A DNA stretch of 64,000 nt from Chrysogorgia sp. JL179-B06 (taxonomy: Eukaryota > Cnidaria > Anthozoa > Scleralcyonacea > Chrysogorgiidae): NCBI GenBank assembly GCA_035772405.1, contig JAYKKM010000501.1, positions 1 to 64,000 on the forward strand, read 5' to 3'. Position 1 is the first letter of the stretch; every line of letters begins with the position of its first letter. Below are positions 22,081 to 34,455 of this stretch, piece by piece. The translations under genes were made by a program, and so were the position numbers. Below the pieces are notes generated by a model. The model did no database searches, was not told where the DNA came from, and saw only the letters and a list, made by a program, of their open reading frames with translations.

Positions 22081-24204
22081 ATCCTATCGTTCTCTTTGTT
22101 CAGGAAATTATGCTGTTCTGATGTGATTCAGGGATCCACCGACATCTACCGTGCCCACCTTGGTGTAGATGATGATGATGACAATGATGCTGCTCCTGCT
22201 GTTGACCCTCTCACAGATGCCTCCCCGGTGATGCTGAACTTGGAAATGTTGCCACTGTTGATCACGTTTTTGGCGCCATTCCAGTTGATGTTTCTCCGTG
22301 CATCTCTTCCACTGGTGATTCTTGTCCATCAGTTTCCAGCCCTGATGACAACTCTATTCCAGCGACCACTCCTACTGGTTTTTCCATCTCCACCCATGAT
22401 CCTGACTCCGTCGCTGTTGCCGCCGTCCCTCCTGAAAAGCAGTCACGCTTCCAGCAACATTATTAGTTTTATTAACTTTTAATAATTAACTTAACCAAGA
22501 CTTTTCTTTAATCTATCCTACAAACTTTCTCATCTTTATTTAATCTGAACAATTTAGTGAAACAAATTTTTTGTATTTAGTTATGATTTTTGTCCGCTCG
22601 TCTCCATTTATTGATCTTCCCTTACATGATTAGACTCGAAATAAGAGTACCCTACACTCATTATGTCCACACAAGAATTCTTGCAGATTTCTAACTTTTT
22701 CTCTTTTTCTGATTTCAAACCTCTTCCTTATTTTATTCTACACAAGGATATATTTATTTTTTTATCCTTTACTACTTATTTGCAAGACCTTTTAAGGCAT
22801 TTGTAATTATATACGTCGTATAAGCTAGTCCCATCACCTGTAGATTCTTTAAGTAAAATAAAAATCAATTCTCTTATCAGCTAAATCATTTTGATTAAGT
22901 TTACACTTGGTCTGACACCAATTCTCAAGGATTCGAGGAGCGTTCACTGTGCTGGTTGTGGTGGATCCATGCTCTAGGTTGCCAACCTAGTAACACTGCT
23001 TGAGTACAACTGCTGGTTTGCTAAGGCAGGCAGATCTCTGGTTCTTCTTAGAACCCTTGTTAGATTTTTGTCGGTTGAAGCTGCATTCTTACGCCGCCAA
23101 GGCAGCTGCTCCTCTGCGCACTGCCGCCAGTACTTCTTTTGGAATGGGGGACGTGGTTTCCACTACCCTCGCTTGTGTGGCAGCATTGAATGATGTTAGA
23201 CCTAGTCTATCGCCACCTCCTAGAACTTCAGAAACAAACGATCCTCCAGATCGGTCCTCCACTGTTGTTGGCGACACCATCACAATGACACGCCCATTTC
23301 CTCTGATCTCCCTCCTTGCAATTCCTACAAACAGGATTCTCTCGAGGAAATGGCACCCAAGGGAATCAAGCATGGCCGGGCCCAGAGTGAAGGTGAAACT
23401 AAAAGACCGCTTTTGGACGAACTGTCAGATCAGGACTCCATTCCTGATACCACAGTTTTTGTCTGCCTTGATCCCGACGGAGCAGTTCATTTGCAGGCTT
23501 GCAACCTTCCTCTTCCTGTTGAGGTCGCTGACTTTCCTGTAGGAGATTCAGCTACTACAATTGCTGAGACCATTTCTCCCTCTCCTTCCGTTCCTTTTCG
23601 GACTATTACGCCACCTTCACCAACTGCGGTTGTGGCGATTATGCCTAGTGCTCCTGTGCTGGATACAGCATGGTCACCGCTTCTATTTTCACCTGATACC
23701 AGTGGTGAAGATTCCACCACGCCCGATCCATCCACGAAGTGGAGTCAGTTTGACTCTAGGGGTACCTCTACGCTTACAGTCGGCATGCGCACTGTAAATA
23801 GCGTTTTGCCAACAGATGTGGCCCCCTCTTCGGACTCGGCGCCTTCCCTTTATCTGGTACTATTACTATCCTCCCAAGACTCCTCAGCTCCTCAGGAGGA
23901 CACTGTTGGTGTCTTACCTGCTGATTGGGAGCTGGAGCATGATAGCCCTGGCCATGGGAATGCAGACGAAGATGGCCGTAGTGATCAGGTCGGCCCGATT
24001 GTTGGCTTCACTACAACGGCAACCACACCTCCTGAGTCGCCTTTGTTGTTTCCAAGTTCAGACAATTTTTCTGATCCTAGTTCCGCGTACTTTTCTGATG
24101 ATACTGATCTGGCAAGACGTGAGGAAATCGATGCTATGCTTAACGCCCTAACCTCGAATCCTGATACTTTGTTAGAAGTGGTGGAGAAGTTACCTTTTCC
24201 CTAA
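22081..24204 (+). pseudogene. Second Tx1-like element, ORF1 region
   Basis: Two Ser/Pro/Thr/Asp-rich stretches typical of the disordered Tx1 ORF1 tail: 22185-22470 (with VDHVFGAIPVDVSP, frame broken) and a 284-codon open frame at 23350-24204 that is acidic and ends TLLEVVEKLPFP 46 bp before ORF2. Between them, 22480-22900 is AT-rich and non-coding. Alternating frames are open for long stretches in 23000-24150, which reflects biased composition. No RRM or zinc knuckle could be confirmed, so the assignment depends on the ORF2 that follows. Confidence 0.5.
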
Positions 24205-24249
24205 ATATACTTTCCATACTCCCACGATTTCACGTTCACACTTTTTACA

Positions 24250-25490
24250 ATGAACATAAACGGTCTGAATGACCGTATGAAACGTACCACCTTTCTTCAT
24301 TGGCTTAAGTGCACGAAAGCCGATATTGTGTGTCTTCAGGAGAGACACGCTATTTCCAATGCTACATTATGTCCATGGTTTTCCTCCTCCGGTTATGCTG
24401 TTGCCTCCTCGTCTACATCCAACAAACGGGTAGGCACCGCCATTATTGTTCATTCTCGCCATCGAATTGAGCAGGTGCGGCGTGATGAAGCAGGCCGCTT
24501 CGTCCAGGCTAAGGTGACTATGGACGATGAGAGGGTGCGTTTTGCATCCTTGTACGCCCCTAACCGGAACCCGGATAGGAACCGTTTTTTGCTTCCTTGC
24601 CCGATTGTATTGATCTTGCTTTGCCCACCTTTTTATGTGGGGATTTTAATTCTGTTCTCGACCGACTCTCGAGCGGCACCACCCGCCGTCGTACCAGCGG
24701 GCATCTATCTTCCTCATATTTCTTCTCCCTTGTGCAAAATCATCAGCGAAAACAATGTCGGCCATTCAGGACCCAATTACAAAGATTGTCCATCACGATT
24801 CCCTTGCCATTCTCAAGGTATGGCAGTCCTACTACACCAATCTGTTTACTGCAGATCCTTGTGATTCAGTGGTACAGAATTTTCTTTCATCGAAATTGGT
24901 GAAACATCTGTCTGCAGTTGACCAAGCTCGCTGCAAACGTCTGCTTACCTCCGGAGTGTGAAGCTGCCACTAACGGCATGGCCAATGATAAGACTCCAGG
25001 GCTGGCGGGTTTCCCATCGAATTTTATTGGACTTTTTGGGATATTCTCGGCTCAGACTTGGTAAACGTACTAAACTTTGCTCAAAACAATGGGCGCTTAT
25101 CCATATCACAACGCCGTGGTCTTATTATAATTTTGTACAAAAAGGGCGATGTCTAGCAACAAAAAACTGGCGGACAATCAATTTACTAAACACTGACTAT
25201 AAGATTGCTACGCGTGCGATCGCAGTCCGACTTCTCAGAGTCATTTCATCCGTGGTGTCACCTGACCAAACATGTGGCATGTCAGACTATGCTGATGTTA
25301 ACCGATTACCCGTGGCATTTCTTTTTTTGGATCAGGAGAAAGCGTTGACCGCGTGGATTGGGGTTTTCTGTAGTGGATGTTGACCACAATGGGCTTTGGG
25401 CCTAGTTTTTGCAGCTGGATCCAACTCTTTTACACGGACGTTGAATCCGCTGTAATTATCAATGGCTGGACATCTCCCTTTTTAGTGCAA
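24250..25490 (+). pseudogene. Second Tx1-like element, ORF2 (endonuclease and partial RT)
   Basis: ATG at 24250 opens MNINGLNDRMKRTTFLHWLK, with CLQERHA (catalytic Glu) and YAPNRNPDRN. A frameshift near 24590 moves LPTFLCGDFNSVLD to another frame. The last third of the endonuclease (S-D-H box) is deleted. Linker IVHHDSLAILKVWQSYYTNL, then RT scraps MANDKTPGLAGFPSNF and DRVDWGFL with many stops. Similarity to the first Tx1-like copy ends at about 25490, before any YADD box. Truncated and dead. Confidence 0.82.
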
Positions 25491-26306
25491 AGTTTTCTTT
25501 GCAACTATTGTGATTGGGGTAAAATTTGCGTCTGACTGACTGACTGACTGTCAGTGGTAACAATATGGCGTTCATATATATGGCAACAATATGGCGTTCA
25601 ATAATACAAGTACGATGAGCCTTAAAACTATGGGTAAATCGTCTGAAACGATGACTTCATGGACACGGTGTTGGCGATATGATTCGTCGGGTGTTATTAT
25701 ACGATGTGGAAAATAAAGCGCTGAATTTCAGGACGTTTTCTGGCAGGATATATTATTTGAATCAAGCCGTAAAGGTAAGCGTACAATAACAATACCCGTA
25801 CGTTGATTTATTATTAAAATTAATGAATACAATATAATGGGTCTTTTACAGCTGTCTAAAACGTGAAGGCTTATTAAACTCAAATATAAATTATAGCGTA
25901 CGTTGATTTATTATATTTACTAGAAATACGTGTACGCAACAACCCCTCGCCCACTTACTGTTTGAGGCGCCAAACTGAAGAGATTTTCAAACTGCTTATT
26001 TTTTGGGTGCAATTTGCGGGTAGTGTACTGGACAGAACCCAAGTGGGAAAGTCTGCCAACACTAAATTGTCTCGCAGGCAGGGTTAGAAACTATTGTGTA
26101 GCTATTGATTGTTGAAATTAATAATTAGTTTTAATAATTATTAATTTAAATAATAATTTTATTAATTATATATTACATAATTAAAGTTAATTATGTCAGT
26201 TATAGTTTTAATAATACATTTCAACATGCATGTTTACAGTAACAGTGGCATACTCATAATTTTACTCAAAGTACAATTGTATTCACAAGACTGCATAACC
26301 TTGTAC

Positions 26307-26440
26307 ATACATGTACCCTACTGTAATAATGTAATCTGCATGTTCCTTATTGCCTAATTGTCAGTATAAGCAGATACATGTACCCTACTGTAATAATGTA
26401 ATCTGCATGTTCCTTATTGTCTAATTGTTAGTATAAGCAG
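26307..26440 (+). repeat. 67-bp tandem duplication
   Basis: ATACATGTACCCTACTGTAA through GTATAAGCAG at 26307-26373 is repeated at 26374-26440 with two or three substitutions. Confidence 0.92.
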
Positions 26441-26480
26441 ATACCAAAAGATTCAATACCTAAATTTATCCTAGACCAAA

Positions 26481-27850
26481 TTGATAAGCCTGATAAACCT
26501 TTTATTCTTTTAAAGACTTCTGTTTCTTAACTTTTATTAATATTATATAATTATGCACATACAAGCATGTACCAGTATTTCAATGGTATTCAAGTACCGG
26601 TAACACAATTTCAAAAAATGAAATGACAAAAGCCCATAATATACAACAAAGAACGATATTGCTTAATCTAATTATTTCACCAATATATATAGTAATTCAG
26701 GATGAAATTCTTTTCAGCTGCTTCTTGTCAGTGAGGTGATACCACTTGTTTAATCCCTAACATGTTCCCCTGACACAGTGAGTGTTAACCAACCCAATTA
26801 TACATTATTTATCCTTCAAAAGCTGTGCAAAAATATACATTGAAAGCCTATAGGACTGGCACTGTCCAGGCCTACTATCCAGGACAAAGAAGGGCATGCC
26901 ATAATATCAGATGAGCGTAAATGCTGATTGTTATAGCCAGTATGGTGTATGTTTACACTATTAAAGTCAATAAAATGAAAGCCAGGCCCAGGTCGTTGCT
27001 GGCCAGGTTGGTCCTATAGACTTGCAATATATGTAAACATTTATTTATATCCTTACTACCAGACACCAGTATACTCTATATCAGCTAATTTTTGAGTTTT
27101 GCAATGAGTGTTGTCTGACTATATATTGATAAGCTCGATAAACCTTTTATTATGTTAGAAGACTTCTGTTGCTTTTATTAATATATAATCTTATTATATT
27201 ATATAATTATGCATACATGTACCAGTATTTCAATGGTATTCAAGCCGTAGTGACACATTTCAAAAAGATGAAATGACAAAAGTCCATAATATGCAACAAA
27301 GAACATATTGCTTAATCTAATTATTTCACCAATATATAATTAATTCAAGATGAAATTCCCTTCAGCTGCTTGTTGTCAGTGAGATGATACCAGTTGTTTA
27401 ATCCCTAATGTGTTCCCCTGACACAGTGTGTGTTAACCTATACCCAATTATATAGTATCTATCTGTATATACAGTATATATCCTACAAAAGCTGTATAAA
27501 TATATACATTGCAAGCCTAGGACTGGCATTGTCTAGGCCTAATACAGGACAAAGGTGTTTACAAAAACACACTAAGCCATTGGCCAGACCAGCATTCCAT
27601 CAGATGAGCGTATAAACACTGATTGTTATAACCAGTGTGGTGCACGCATGTTTAGACTATTAAAGTCAGTAAAATGTAAGCCAGGCCTGCAAGGTTAGGT
27701 GGCATCCAGGCAGGTTGGTCCTGGTTAGTCCTATAGACTGGCAGTATAAACACAGCTATAATCTGTACTTTTTTACATCCTTACCACCAGTACTGGTACT
27801 CACTATACTATATAGGCTAATTATCAAGTATTGCAATTATTCCATTGTGG
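26481..27850 (+). repeat. Roughly 650-720-bp tandem duplication
   Basis: Copy 1 (26481-27125) and copy 2 (27126-about 27850) both run from TTGATAAGC-CTGATAAACC through CAAAGAAC, CTTCAGCTGCTT, CCCCTGACACAGTG, CAGATGAGCGTA and TATTAAAGTCA to an ATTATCAAGTATTGCAAT-like end. They have many substitutions and small indels, so the event is not recent. No coding content. Confidence 0.9.
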
Positions 27851-28811
27851 TGAATTTGCAAAGTGACCGAGTGAAACAATGGTGACGGATAATTTAAATA
27901 AAAGTATAAAATCTGCCATTCAAAATTTGTATTACATTTGTTATTCTGCAATATTATACTAAAGCACATAATTTATTGGAATATCGTGTGTAAGGACAAT
28001 TCAATTTCGACCGAAAGCCCTTCAAAGAGTGATTTCGTGATGTCTGAATATATCAACAAACCGAAATTCAAATAATCGCTAACCCTAATCCTAACCCTAA
28101 AACTGACTTGGGTTGATGTTATAATTTTAAATTTCGGTTGCCATGACGCCATGCCAAAAGTGAAATGTTCCGACCATAATATCTTTTGAAGTACTAACTC
28201 TAAGAACTCATTCTACATATCTAATGAAAGCTTGATTAACAGCCTCTGACATACCTACAAAAATATTTTTGTAACTGATAGCTAACAGCTTGAAAAAAGC
28301 GACGACGCTTGGATTGGATTGACAAACTCCAAGTAAATATTTTAGATATTCAGACGACGATATCTTTTGAACTACTAACTCTAGAAAATCATGCTATACA
28401 TCAAATAAAAGCCTGAATAACATACTCGGACATGTTTGCCAAACTATCTTTGTAACTGAGTAAACTGACTAACAGGTTTAAAAAAACGAAAACGGGTTTA
28501 CCTTTAGTTTTGACGCCACGTATAAAACTTGATTTACGAACTTGATTTACGAACTTGACATCTTCCGACGACGATATATTGCATTTTCACTGCCTTTTCA
28601 CGATCTTTTTGAACTCAAATCTTCATTCACCATATAACCTGACAAAACACGTACTTTTCTTTTATTTACCATATCTAGTTACCAGGGCCAAATTTCCCGA
28701 TACCGCGCATGGGCCGTTGATCTTGAATATATATAATTATATAAACTAAATGTTATTCTGCAAACACTTGGAATCCCTGTGTGAGGGACTAAACGCCGGT
28801 CGATATTAGCA

Positions 28812-28856
28812 CCCTCGCCCTCAGGGCTTCGGCCGGCGCTTCTCGCCGGGCGAGGG
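28812..28856. repeat. GC-rich hairpin in AT-rich DNA
   Basis: CCCTCGCCC (28812-28820) pairs with GGGCGAGGG (28848-28856); the loop contains a second palindrome (GGCCGGC). It stands out sharply from AT-rich flanks. Function unknown. Confidence 0.7.
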
Positions 28857-28924
28857 GATTATATTAAATGAGTCTGCTATTATTATTAAACACTAACAGC
28901 AGTCTATTAAACAGGTATTATATT

Positions 28925-31900
28925 AAACTTAAATAATAATAATAATAATGATTTAATGATCAGTGCATCCACAAAGTGGCTCTTCGCCTGTACATATTTA
29001 TGAAAGATACATAAACTAAAACTATAAAACTGTATAACTATAACTATTACATATGAAATTAATATATAAACCTAAAATATCATAGAAATTGTTTAATAGA
29101 TGTACAAAAGACTCTATAGTCCTTAATATTTCTTACGTCAGAGGGTAAATTGTTAAAAAGGGTTGCAGCAATGGCCTGAAAAGTACCGGATTCCTTTGGT
29201 ATTTTAATTACAGGAGCTACAGAAGATCTAAGATTGTATGCTGCTACAGAATGGAGACAAAGTTTAGAATATTCCGGGAAATTACAATAATTTAAGGCCT
29301 TGAAAGCCAATTTAAGAATAGATAGTTTTCGCCTTTGTTCTGTATTAAACCATTTCAGACTTGAAAGATCTGATTCTGTTCCATATTTCTTAAGTACGAA
29401 TCCCGCACATGCATTTTGTACTCGCTGTAGACGCCGCATCTGGTAAGTTGGAAGTGGATCAAACACAACGGAAGCATAGTCTAATTTTGCAAGGACAAGG
29501 CTTTCAGCGAGTTGCTTTCTTACATGGTATGGGGCCAAGTGTTTCAACTTTCTCAAAACTGCTAACGTTCCATAACATGATGCTAGGGTTTTGGTGATAT
29601 GTTCATTCCAGGTGAAATGTTCATCGAATTGCAATCCAAGCAACCTAATAGAATTGACCCTCTCCAAGGGTTCACCTTGGCAGTTAACATTAAATGGAAT
29701 ATTGTCCAATTTGTGTATCTGGGACATCTTTGCAGTTGAAAATAACATCCATTTTGTCTTTGAGGTATTGAACGCCAAGTTAGAATCATTCGAATAATTC
29801 ACAAGGCTAGAGATTGCATCATTTTAGTTTAGAAGTACAATCGTCTAGATTGCAAGCCTTGGAGTGAATATAAAATGTTGTGTCATCTGCGTACTGGAAA
29901 CACTGACATTCGATATGATCTTGGAGGTCTGCGACATAGAGATTAAATATAAATGGGCCTAATATAGACCCTTGTGGAACTCCAAATTGAATAACCTCAT
30001 GATTTGAGATCCTGGTGTCGATTTGTACAAATTGCCTTCGGTCACAGAGGTAATTGAGCATCCATGATAGAAATTCCTTTGAAAATCCCATCAAATGCAT
30101 CTTAGTAAGAACCGATTTAAATCTGACTGTATCAAATGCCGAGAAGAACCGTTGTTGTGGAGTGTCCTTTCCTGCAACCAGAGATACTAGAATGTAGCAA
30201 AGATTGGTTATCGATGTATCCCACTAATTGGTTAAGGACCAAACGCTCAAACACTTGAGAGTGCTGGAAGTATAGAGATTGGACGATAATCCCCATGGTT
30301 TTTGGGACTGTCAATTTTAGGGACAGGCGATATGCGAGCAGTTTTCCAAATGCGGGGAAACTGTGAAGTAGAGATGCACACGTTAATAATATGCGCGAGA
30401 GGATCCATAAGAATATCACTAACCATTTTCACATACTTTATTGGAATTTGATCAGCTCCAGTGGAACTGTCCGATCTTAGTTGTTTTATTACATTAATCA
30501 CCTCTTTTGCTAACAGTGGACGAAGTGTGAAAGGATGGTCGACATGTTCTGAAAGTGAGTTCACTAGATCAGCCAGATCAGTAGAATTGTCCGGAGCCGT
30601 ACCCAAAGTTCTCTCAGTTGTATTTATAAAGTACTGATTTAACTGATCCGGGTCAGCACGGATGGGTCTGGGGCTAGGGTTTAGGATACGATGTATGACA
30701 CCAAACATCTTTAGGACGTTTAGAAGATAACGCCGCAGTTAGAAACGCTCGCTTAGCCTTCCCAATTACTACCTTGATATTATTGCGCACAATTCGAAAC
30801 ATAGTCAGGACAATTGGTGGTATGGGCTTCAGATCTTAATTTATCCCGTTCGGTTTGTAAGTTTCGCATATCATCTGATGCCATCCACGGTGCAGGAGGA
30901 CGAGTGACTTTGACTTTCCTAAGAGGTGCGTGGCGGTCCAAACATTCGGTCACAATAGTGTTGAGTGTACTCACCATATCATCCGGTGACTCTAGGCCGT
31001 AGATAACACTCAATGGTAATGAGGAGAAATCATGTTTAAACGCCTGTTCATTAAACTGTTTCTCCATGCGGATGTATTTGACGTGGAGCGTATCTAACTA
31101 CTCGGGCATTAATGATTGCATAGACAGCGTCATGGTCACTTATTGATGAGGCAGGAAGTACATCAGAATGGACAATTCTCAAGGGATCATTGGAGATTAC
31201 ATGGTCAATCAGAGAGTTTGACGTGTGTTAAGTTGAAAGACTCAAGTATATCTCTGTATTGCCTGTATGAACTACATTTAGATGTCGGATCAAGTAGACA
31301 AATGTTCATGTCTCCTGTCAATAGTAGAATGCCATCCCATGATGACATCACAGTAGACAAAAGATTGTCTAGTTTTTCCAACCAAATCTTTTTATCTAGC
31401 AATCGTTCTGATCGATAAATAGTACCAATCAAGAGCTTGCTATTTTTGTTCTTTCCAGAAAACTCAAGCCATAGGTGTTCAAACTCCGGCTCTAGATTTT
31501 CAATAGTAGTTCTTCACTTGAACTCAATACCTTCCTTGATGTAGGCACCCACTCCTCCGCCTTTACAAACGTCTCGATTACGGTATGTGGCAACATGAGT
31601 AAGTAGCTGTTGATTATTCCTTAGCCAGGTCTCAGATGGCGTGACAATGTCAAAGGGACATTCACAGATTAATAATAACAATTGATCAAATGTAGAAGTC
31701 ATACATTGAGTATTAAGATGATCATTGACAAATGAGATGGATGTGATTTCAGGATTTGAGCATGAGTGGATGGGGCAGAAATTATCGGTGTAGTATCCAA
31801 GTTTTCATACGATTCGTCCATTGAGTTTATATCTTTAACATTGTGGAGCAATTCTCTGCAATCTGCATTGTAGAGCAATTCTCTGCAATCTCAAACAATT

Positions 31901-32018
31901 TTGCAAAGATTTTCATAGTAATAGTGCAGCTATCTGCAATTTTAAAATTGCCATCACAAAGTTCATTCTTCTCTTCCACTGTGAGGACACTGAGCTTGAC
32001 AAAAGCCTCTTCTTCCAT
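28925..32018 (-). mobile_element. CR1/L2-like LINE (element F), nearly full length, broken
   Basis: Minus strand. ORF starts near 32018 (MEEEAFVKLSVLTVEE, with a 27-bp tandem duplication giving a repeated ENCSTM). Endonuclease 31735-31205 has SETWL, GGGVGAYIK and LLTGDMN (GDxN box). Linker and RT fingers 31067-30247 (SSTGADQIPIKYVK). Palm and thumb 30100-29080 with FGVPQGSILGPFIFNLYVAD and FQYADDTTFY, the YADD box being intact, then a 240-codon C-terminal frame. 3' UTR ends in (AAT)n at 28932-28950. At least six frameshifts or stops, including the stop at 31514 and an internal loss near 30130. Confidence 0.88.
29080..30100 (-). pseudogene. LINE F RT palm, thumb and C-terminus
   Basis: Frames 30100-29819 and 29802-29080 are consecutive parts of one protein separated by a stop/frameshift near 29815. 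Visible motifs: MHLMGFSKEFLSWMLNYLCD, GVPQGSILGPF, CFQYADDTTFY, then NTSKTKWMLFS and SIRLLGLQFDEHFTWNEHI. The C-terminal LRRLQRVQNA-like block and YNLRSS block are typical of CR1/Jockey-superclade LINEs. Ends in TAA at about 29080. Confidence 0.9.
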
Positions 32019-32050
32019 TTCACATTTGAGAAATTTAATCCCATTTTAAA

Positions 32051-32898
32051 ATGATTTTTATTGGAGAAACTAGACTGACTAGACTAGACATATTGTTATA
32101 TTAAAAAGCACAAGACATTATTTTATAATAGAAGGTATAAAATTTTTAACAGCCTTAGAAATAATATTAGAAATAGGTGTTATTCTAAAATTATTATTCT
32201 ATATAAGAAATACAAATTGAATTTGCACTGTGACAGTCAGTGGGACAAGCAGTTCACGTAGTGACAAATTCCAATATAGTGACAATCCACACGAGTTGTA
32301 ACTACTTAAGTCTTAACGGATATTTACAACTTGATTCCATTGTCGTATGAACGTGAAATTTGGACATAGTTTAGCTGAAACATTGATCTAACGAAAAATA
32401 ATTCTGAGTAATAACTCACCTGAACACTTTTCACAAAATCCAAAAACTGAAATTATTCCCGTGTAAACCAGAAAAGATATTTTGCAACCGCAGAAACACA
32501 ATGTGTTGGAGGGGACTGGGCACTATAATTCTGCCAAATTTGGTGGTATGACATCATTTGCATCAACATGAAAACAAGGTTCAAAGCCTGCATGTTTGAC
32601 GTGGCGCCCGCCAAAATGGCAACCGGAACAACATCGCAAAAGGTATAACGAATTTCGAACTCGCCGACCTTGCTATCTAAGAAGTTTAAACTGTAAGTAA
32701 TACATATGAAACTATAGCTAGACGTTTCTTCTATCTTATTATAGATATTTCCTTATATCAAAATTCTGAAATATTTTTTAAATTGGCCGTTTGTCAGGAG
32801 CCAACCCACACAGGCTGGGACTAGCTATCAAAGTACTTTATTATTCACAAAACGATTGAATTTTGTAGTCTTTAACCATTGGAAATATAATTATATAT
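32051..32898. other. AT-rich DNA, no gene seen
   Basis: No supported feature. A short ATG frame at 32615 (MATGTTSQK followed by GTATAA) was considered as a first exon and not accepted. Confidence 0.5.
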
Positions 32899-33286
32899 TG
32901 TAACGGACCGTGGTACGAAAGTGAGAGACGACTCGTGGAGTTTGTGTTTCTTTGGGTTTATTGCTCGCTTCGATCACAACGAACTAACTCACTGTTACAA
33001 TTCACGCTCTACTTATATGGGTTCTAGGCTAAATTAGCTACATGAAATCATTCTATAATTCGGTTACATTTACGTAAACTATGATGTAGAGTTTATTTCG
33101 AGGTCATCGAGTAATGCTGAGTAATAGCCGCTCCTAAATCACGTAAACATTGAAACTACTAGAACTGTAATAAAATACCACAGTTGCACACACAACACGT
33201 CAAATGGGTGCGACGGATAAGGTGATGAAACCGAAACTAATCGATTGCCTCACGGACAGTTACACATAGTGTCTATTTTCGTCACA
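32899..33286 (-). repeat. 3' LTR of the gypsy element
   Basis: 388 bp. On the plus strand it runs from TGTAACGGACCGTGG to TTTTCGTCACA and aligns along its length with the 5' LTR. Confidence 0.93.
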
Positions 33287-33300
33287 CTATCCCCCTCTTT
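33287..33300 (-). other. Polypurine tract of the gypsy element
   Basis: On the minus strand AAAGAGGGGGATAG abuts the 3' LTR. It primes plus-strand DNA synthesis in this class. Confidence 0.8.
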
Positions 33301-33363
33301 GAAAAGCGACATGCCCTCATGTCGGCTAAAACACAAACGAAAATGAATTACAGTCTTTAAGCA

Positions 33364-34455
33364 TCATAATCTGCTAACCAGGGTACGTCTGGGGCGATCC
33401 GCCGCTTTGCTTGTCTGTCCTCCTGCAGTGCTCTGTCTGGTCTGTTGTGCAGGGGCCGCGGTTTCGCGTGCTTTCTGGGCTGGCTCCTCACCACCAGTCT
33501 CAGCGTCCTGAAGCCAATCAGGAATGTTTTTGCCTTCGTAGGGTTTGAGGCGGTTGTGATGGACGACTTTGGGTTTATTCTTGGGGCCCTTCTGTATGCG
33601 ATATGTGAGGTCGTCTAAACGGTCGATCACTAGAAAGGGGCCCTCGTACACGTCATTTTGCAGCTTTGAGCAGCGCCCCTTCTTCCGCTTTGGGTTATGC
33701 AACCATACTGGGTCCCCATGGTTGTAGCTGTTGCGATGTACACCACGATGGTCATAGTTGCGCTTTTGGCGTTCAGTTTCGAGCTTGAGGTGTTCTCTGG
33801 CGAATTCATGCACTGTCTCTATTCTCAGCCGCTGGACGTGCTCGGATTTATCAGTCGCGTCCTCCTTCTGCGTCTCGTGTATAGACGTTCGATATGCCAT
33901 CATCAGCAGGAGGTGCTCAGTCGCGCTGATGCTCGGAGGTGAATTTTGCTAGCATTTTTTGCTAGCGGTTGTATCGCTCTACCATTCCGTCGGACTGAGG
34001 ATGTAGTGGAGTGGTTCTAGTCTTGTCGATTCCAAGAAGGGTGCACATCTCTGTGAAGACTGCAGACACGAAGTTGCGTCCTTGATCGGAGTGCAGTTGC
34101 CGTGGTACACCTAACCGGGAGACGAACTCGTCGACTACTTTCTTGGCCACTGTCACCGCCTCCTGGTTGGGGATCGCGTATGCTTCGGTCCATTTGGAAA
34201 AAGAATCGGCCACTACTAGTATGTATTTGTTGGAGCTGTCAGTCTCTGGTAGTGGTCCCAGGATGTCCAAAGCTACCCTCTCTAGTGGTGCCCCCACGTT
34301 ATGCTTCTTCATCGCAGCGCGCGGTGTCTTCTGGGGTCTTTTCCTGGCTGCGCAGAGGTCACACTTCCTGCACCAGTCCCTGACGTCCTGTGAGCACATA
34401 CCAGTACAATCTCTGTTTCACCCTCCCCATAGTCTTTGTCACCCCAAGGTGGCCT
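33364..34455 (-). pseudogene. Gypsy integrase
   Basis: Zinc-binding HHCC region GHLGVTKTMGRVKQRLYW (about 34440-34395) and CRKCDLCAARK. The core has ERVALDILGPL (first Asp), LHSDQGRNF (second Asp) and HPQSDGMVERYNR (catalytic Glu), so the DDE triad is present. A stop at about 33960 and a frameshift near 33905 separate the core from the C-terminal part (33903-33364), which has NYDHRGVHRNSYNHGDPVWL and YEGPFLVIDRLDDLTYRI (chromatin- or DNA-binding GPY/F-type region). The frame ends at about 33364, 64 bp before the PPT. Confidence 0.9.

Larger units (their letters stand above)
25491..28800. other. AT-rich DNA with local duplications, no firm gene
   Basis: About 3.3 kb without a supported gene. 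It holds a (CTGA)n run at 25531-25552, the duplications listed separately, a repeated pair starting ATATCTTTTGAA at 28179 and 28360 (181 bp apart, similarity extending about 120 bp), and three telomere-like CCCTAA units at 28079-28103. An exon-like ORF at 25679 is treated under findings. Confidence 0.6.

Noticed and set aside
28079..28103. CCCTAA-type units that could mark an interstitial telomere
   Set aside because: Only about three imperfect units; too short to support a telomere fusion or healing event.
32615..32650. First exon MATGTTSQK followed by a GTATAA donor
   Set aside because: Nine codons only, weak donor, no downstream partner exon recognised.
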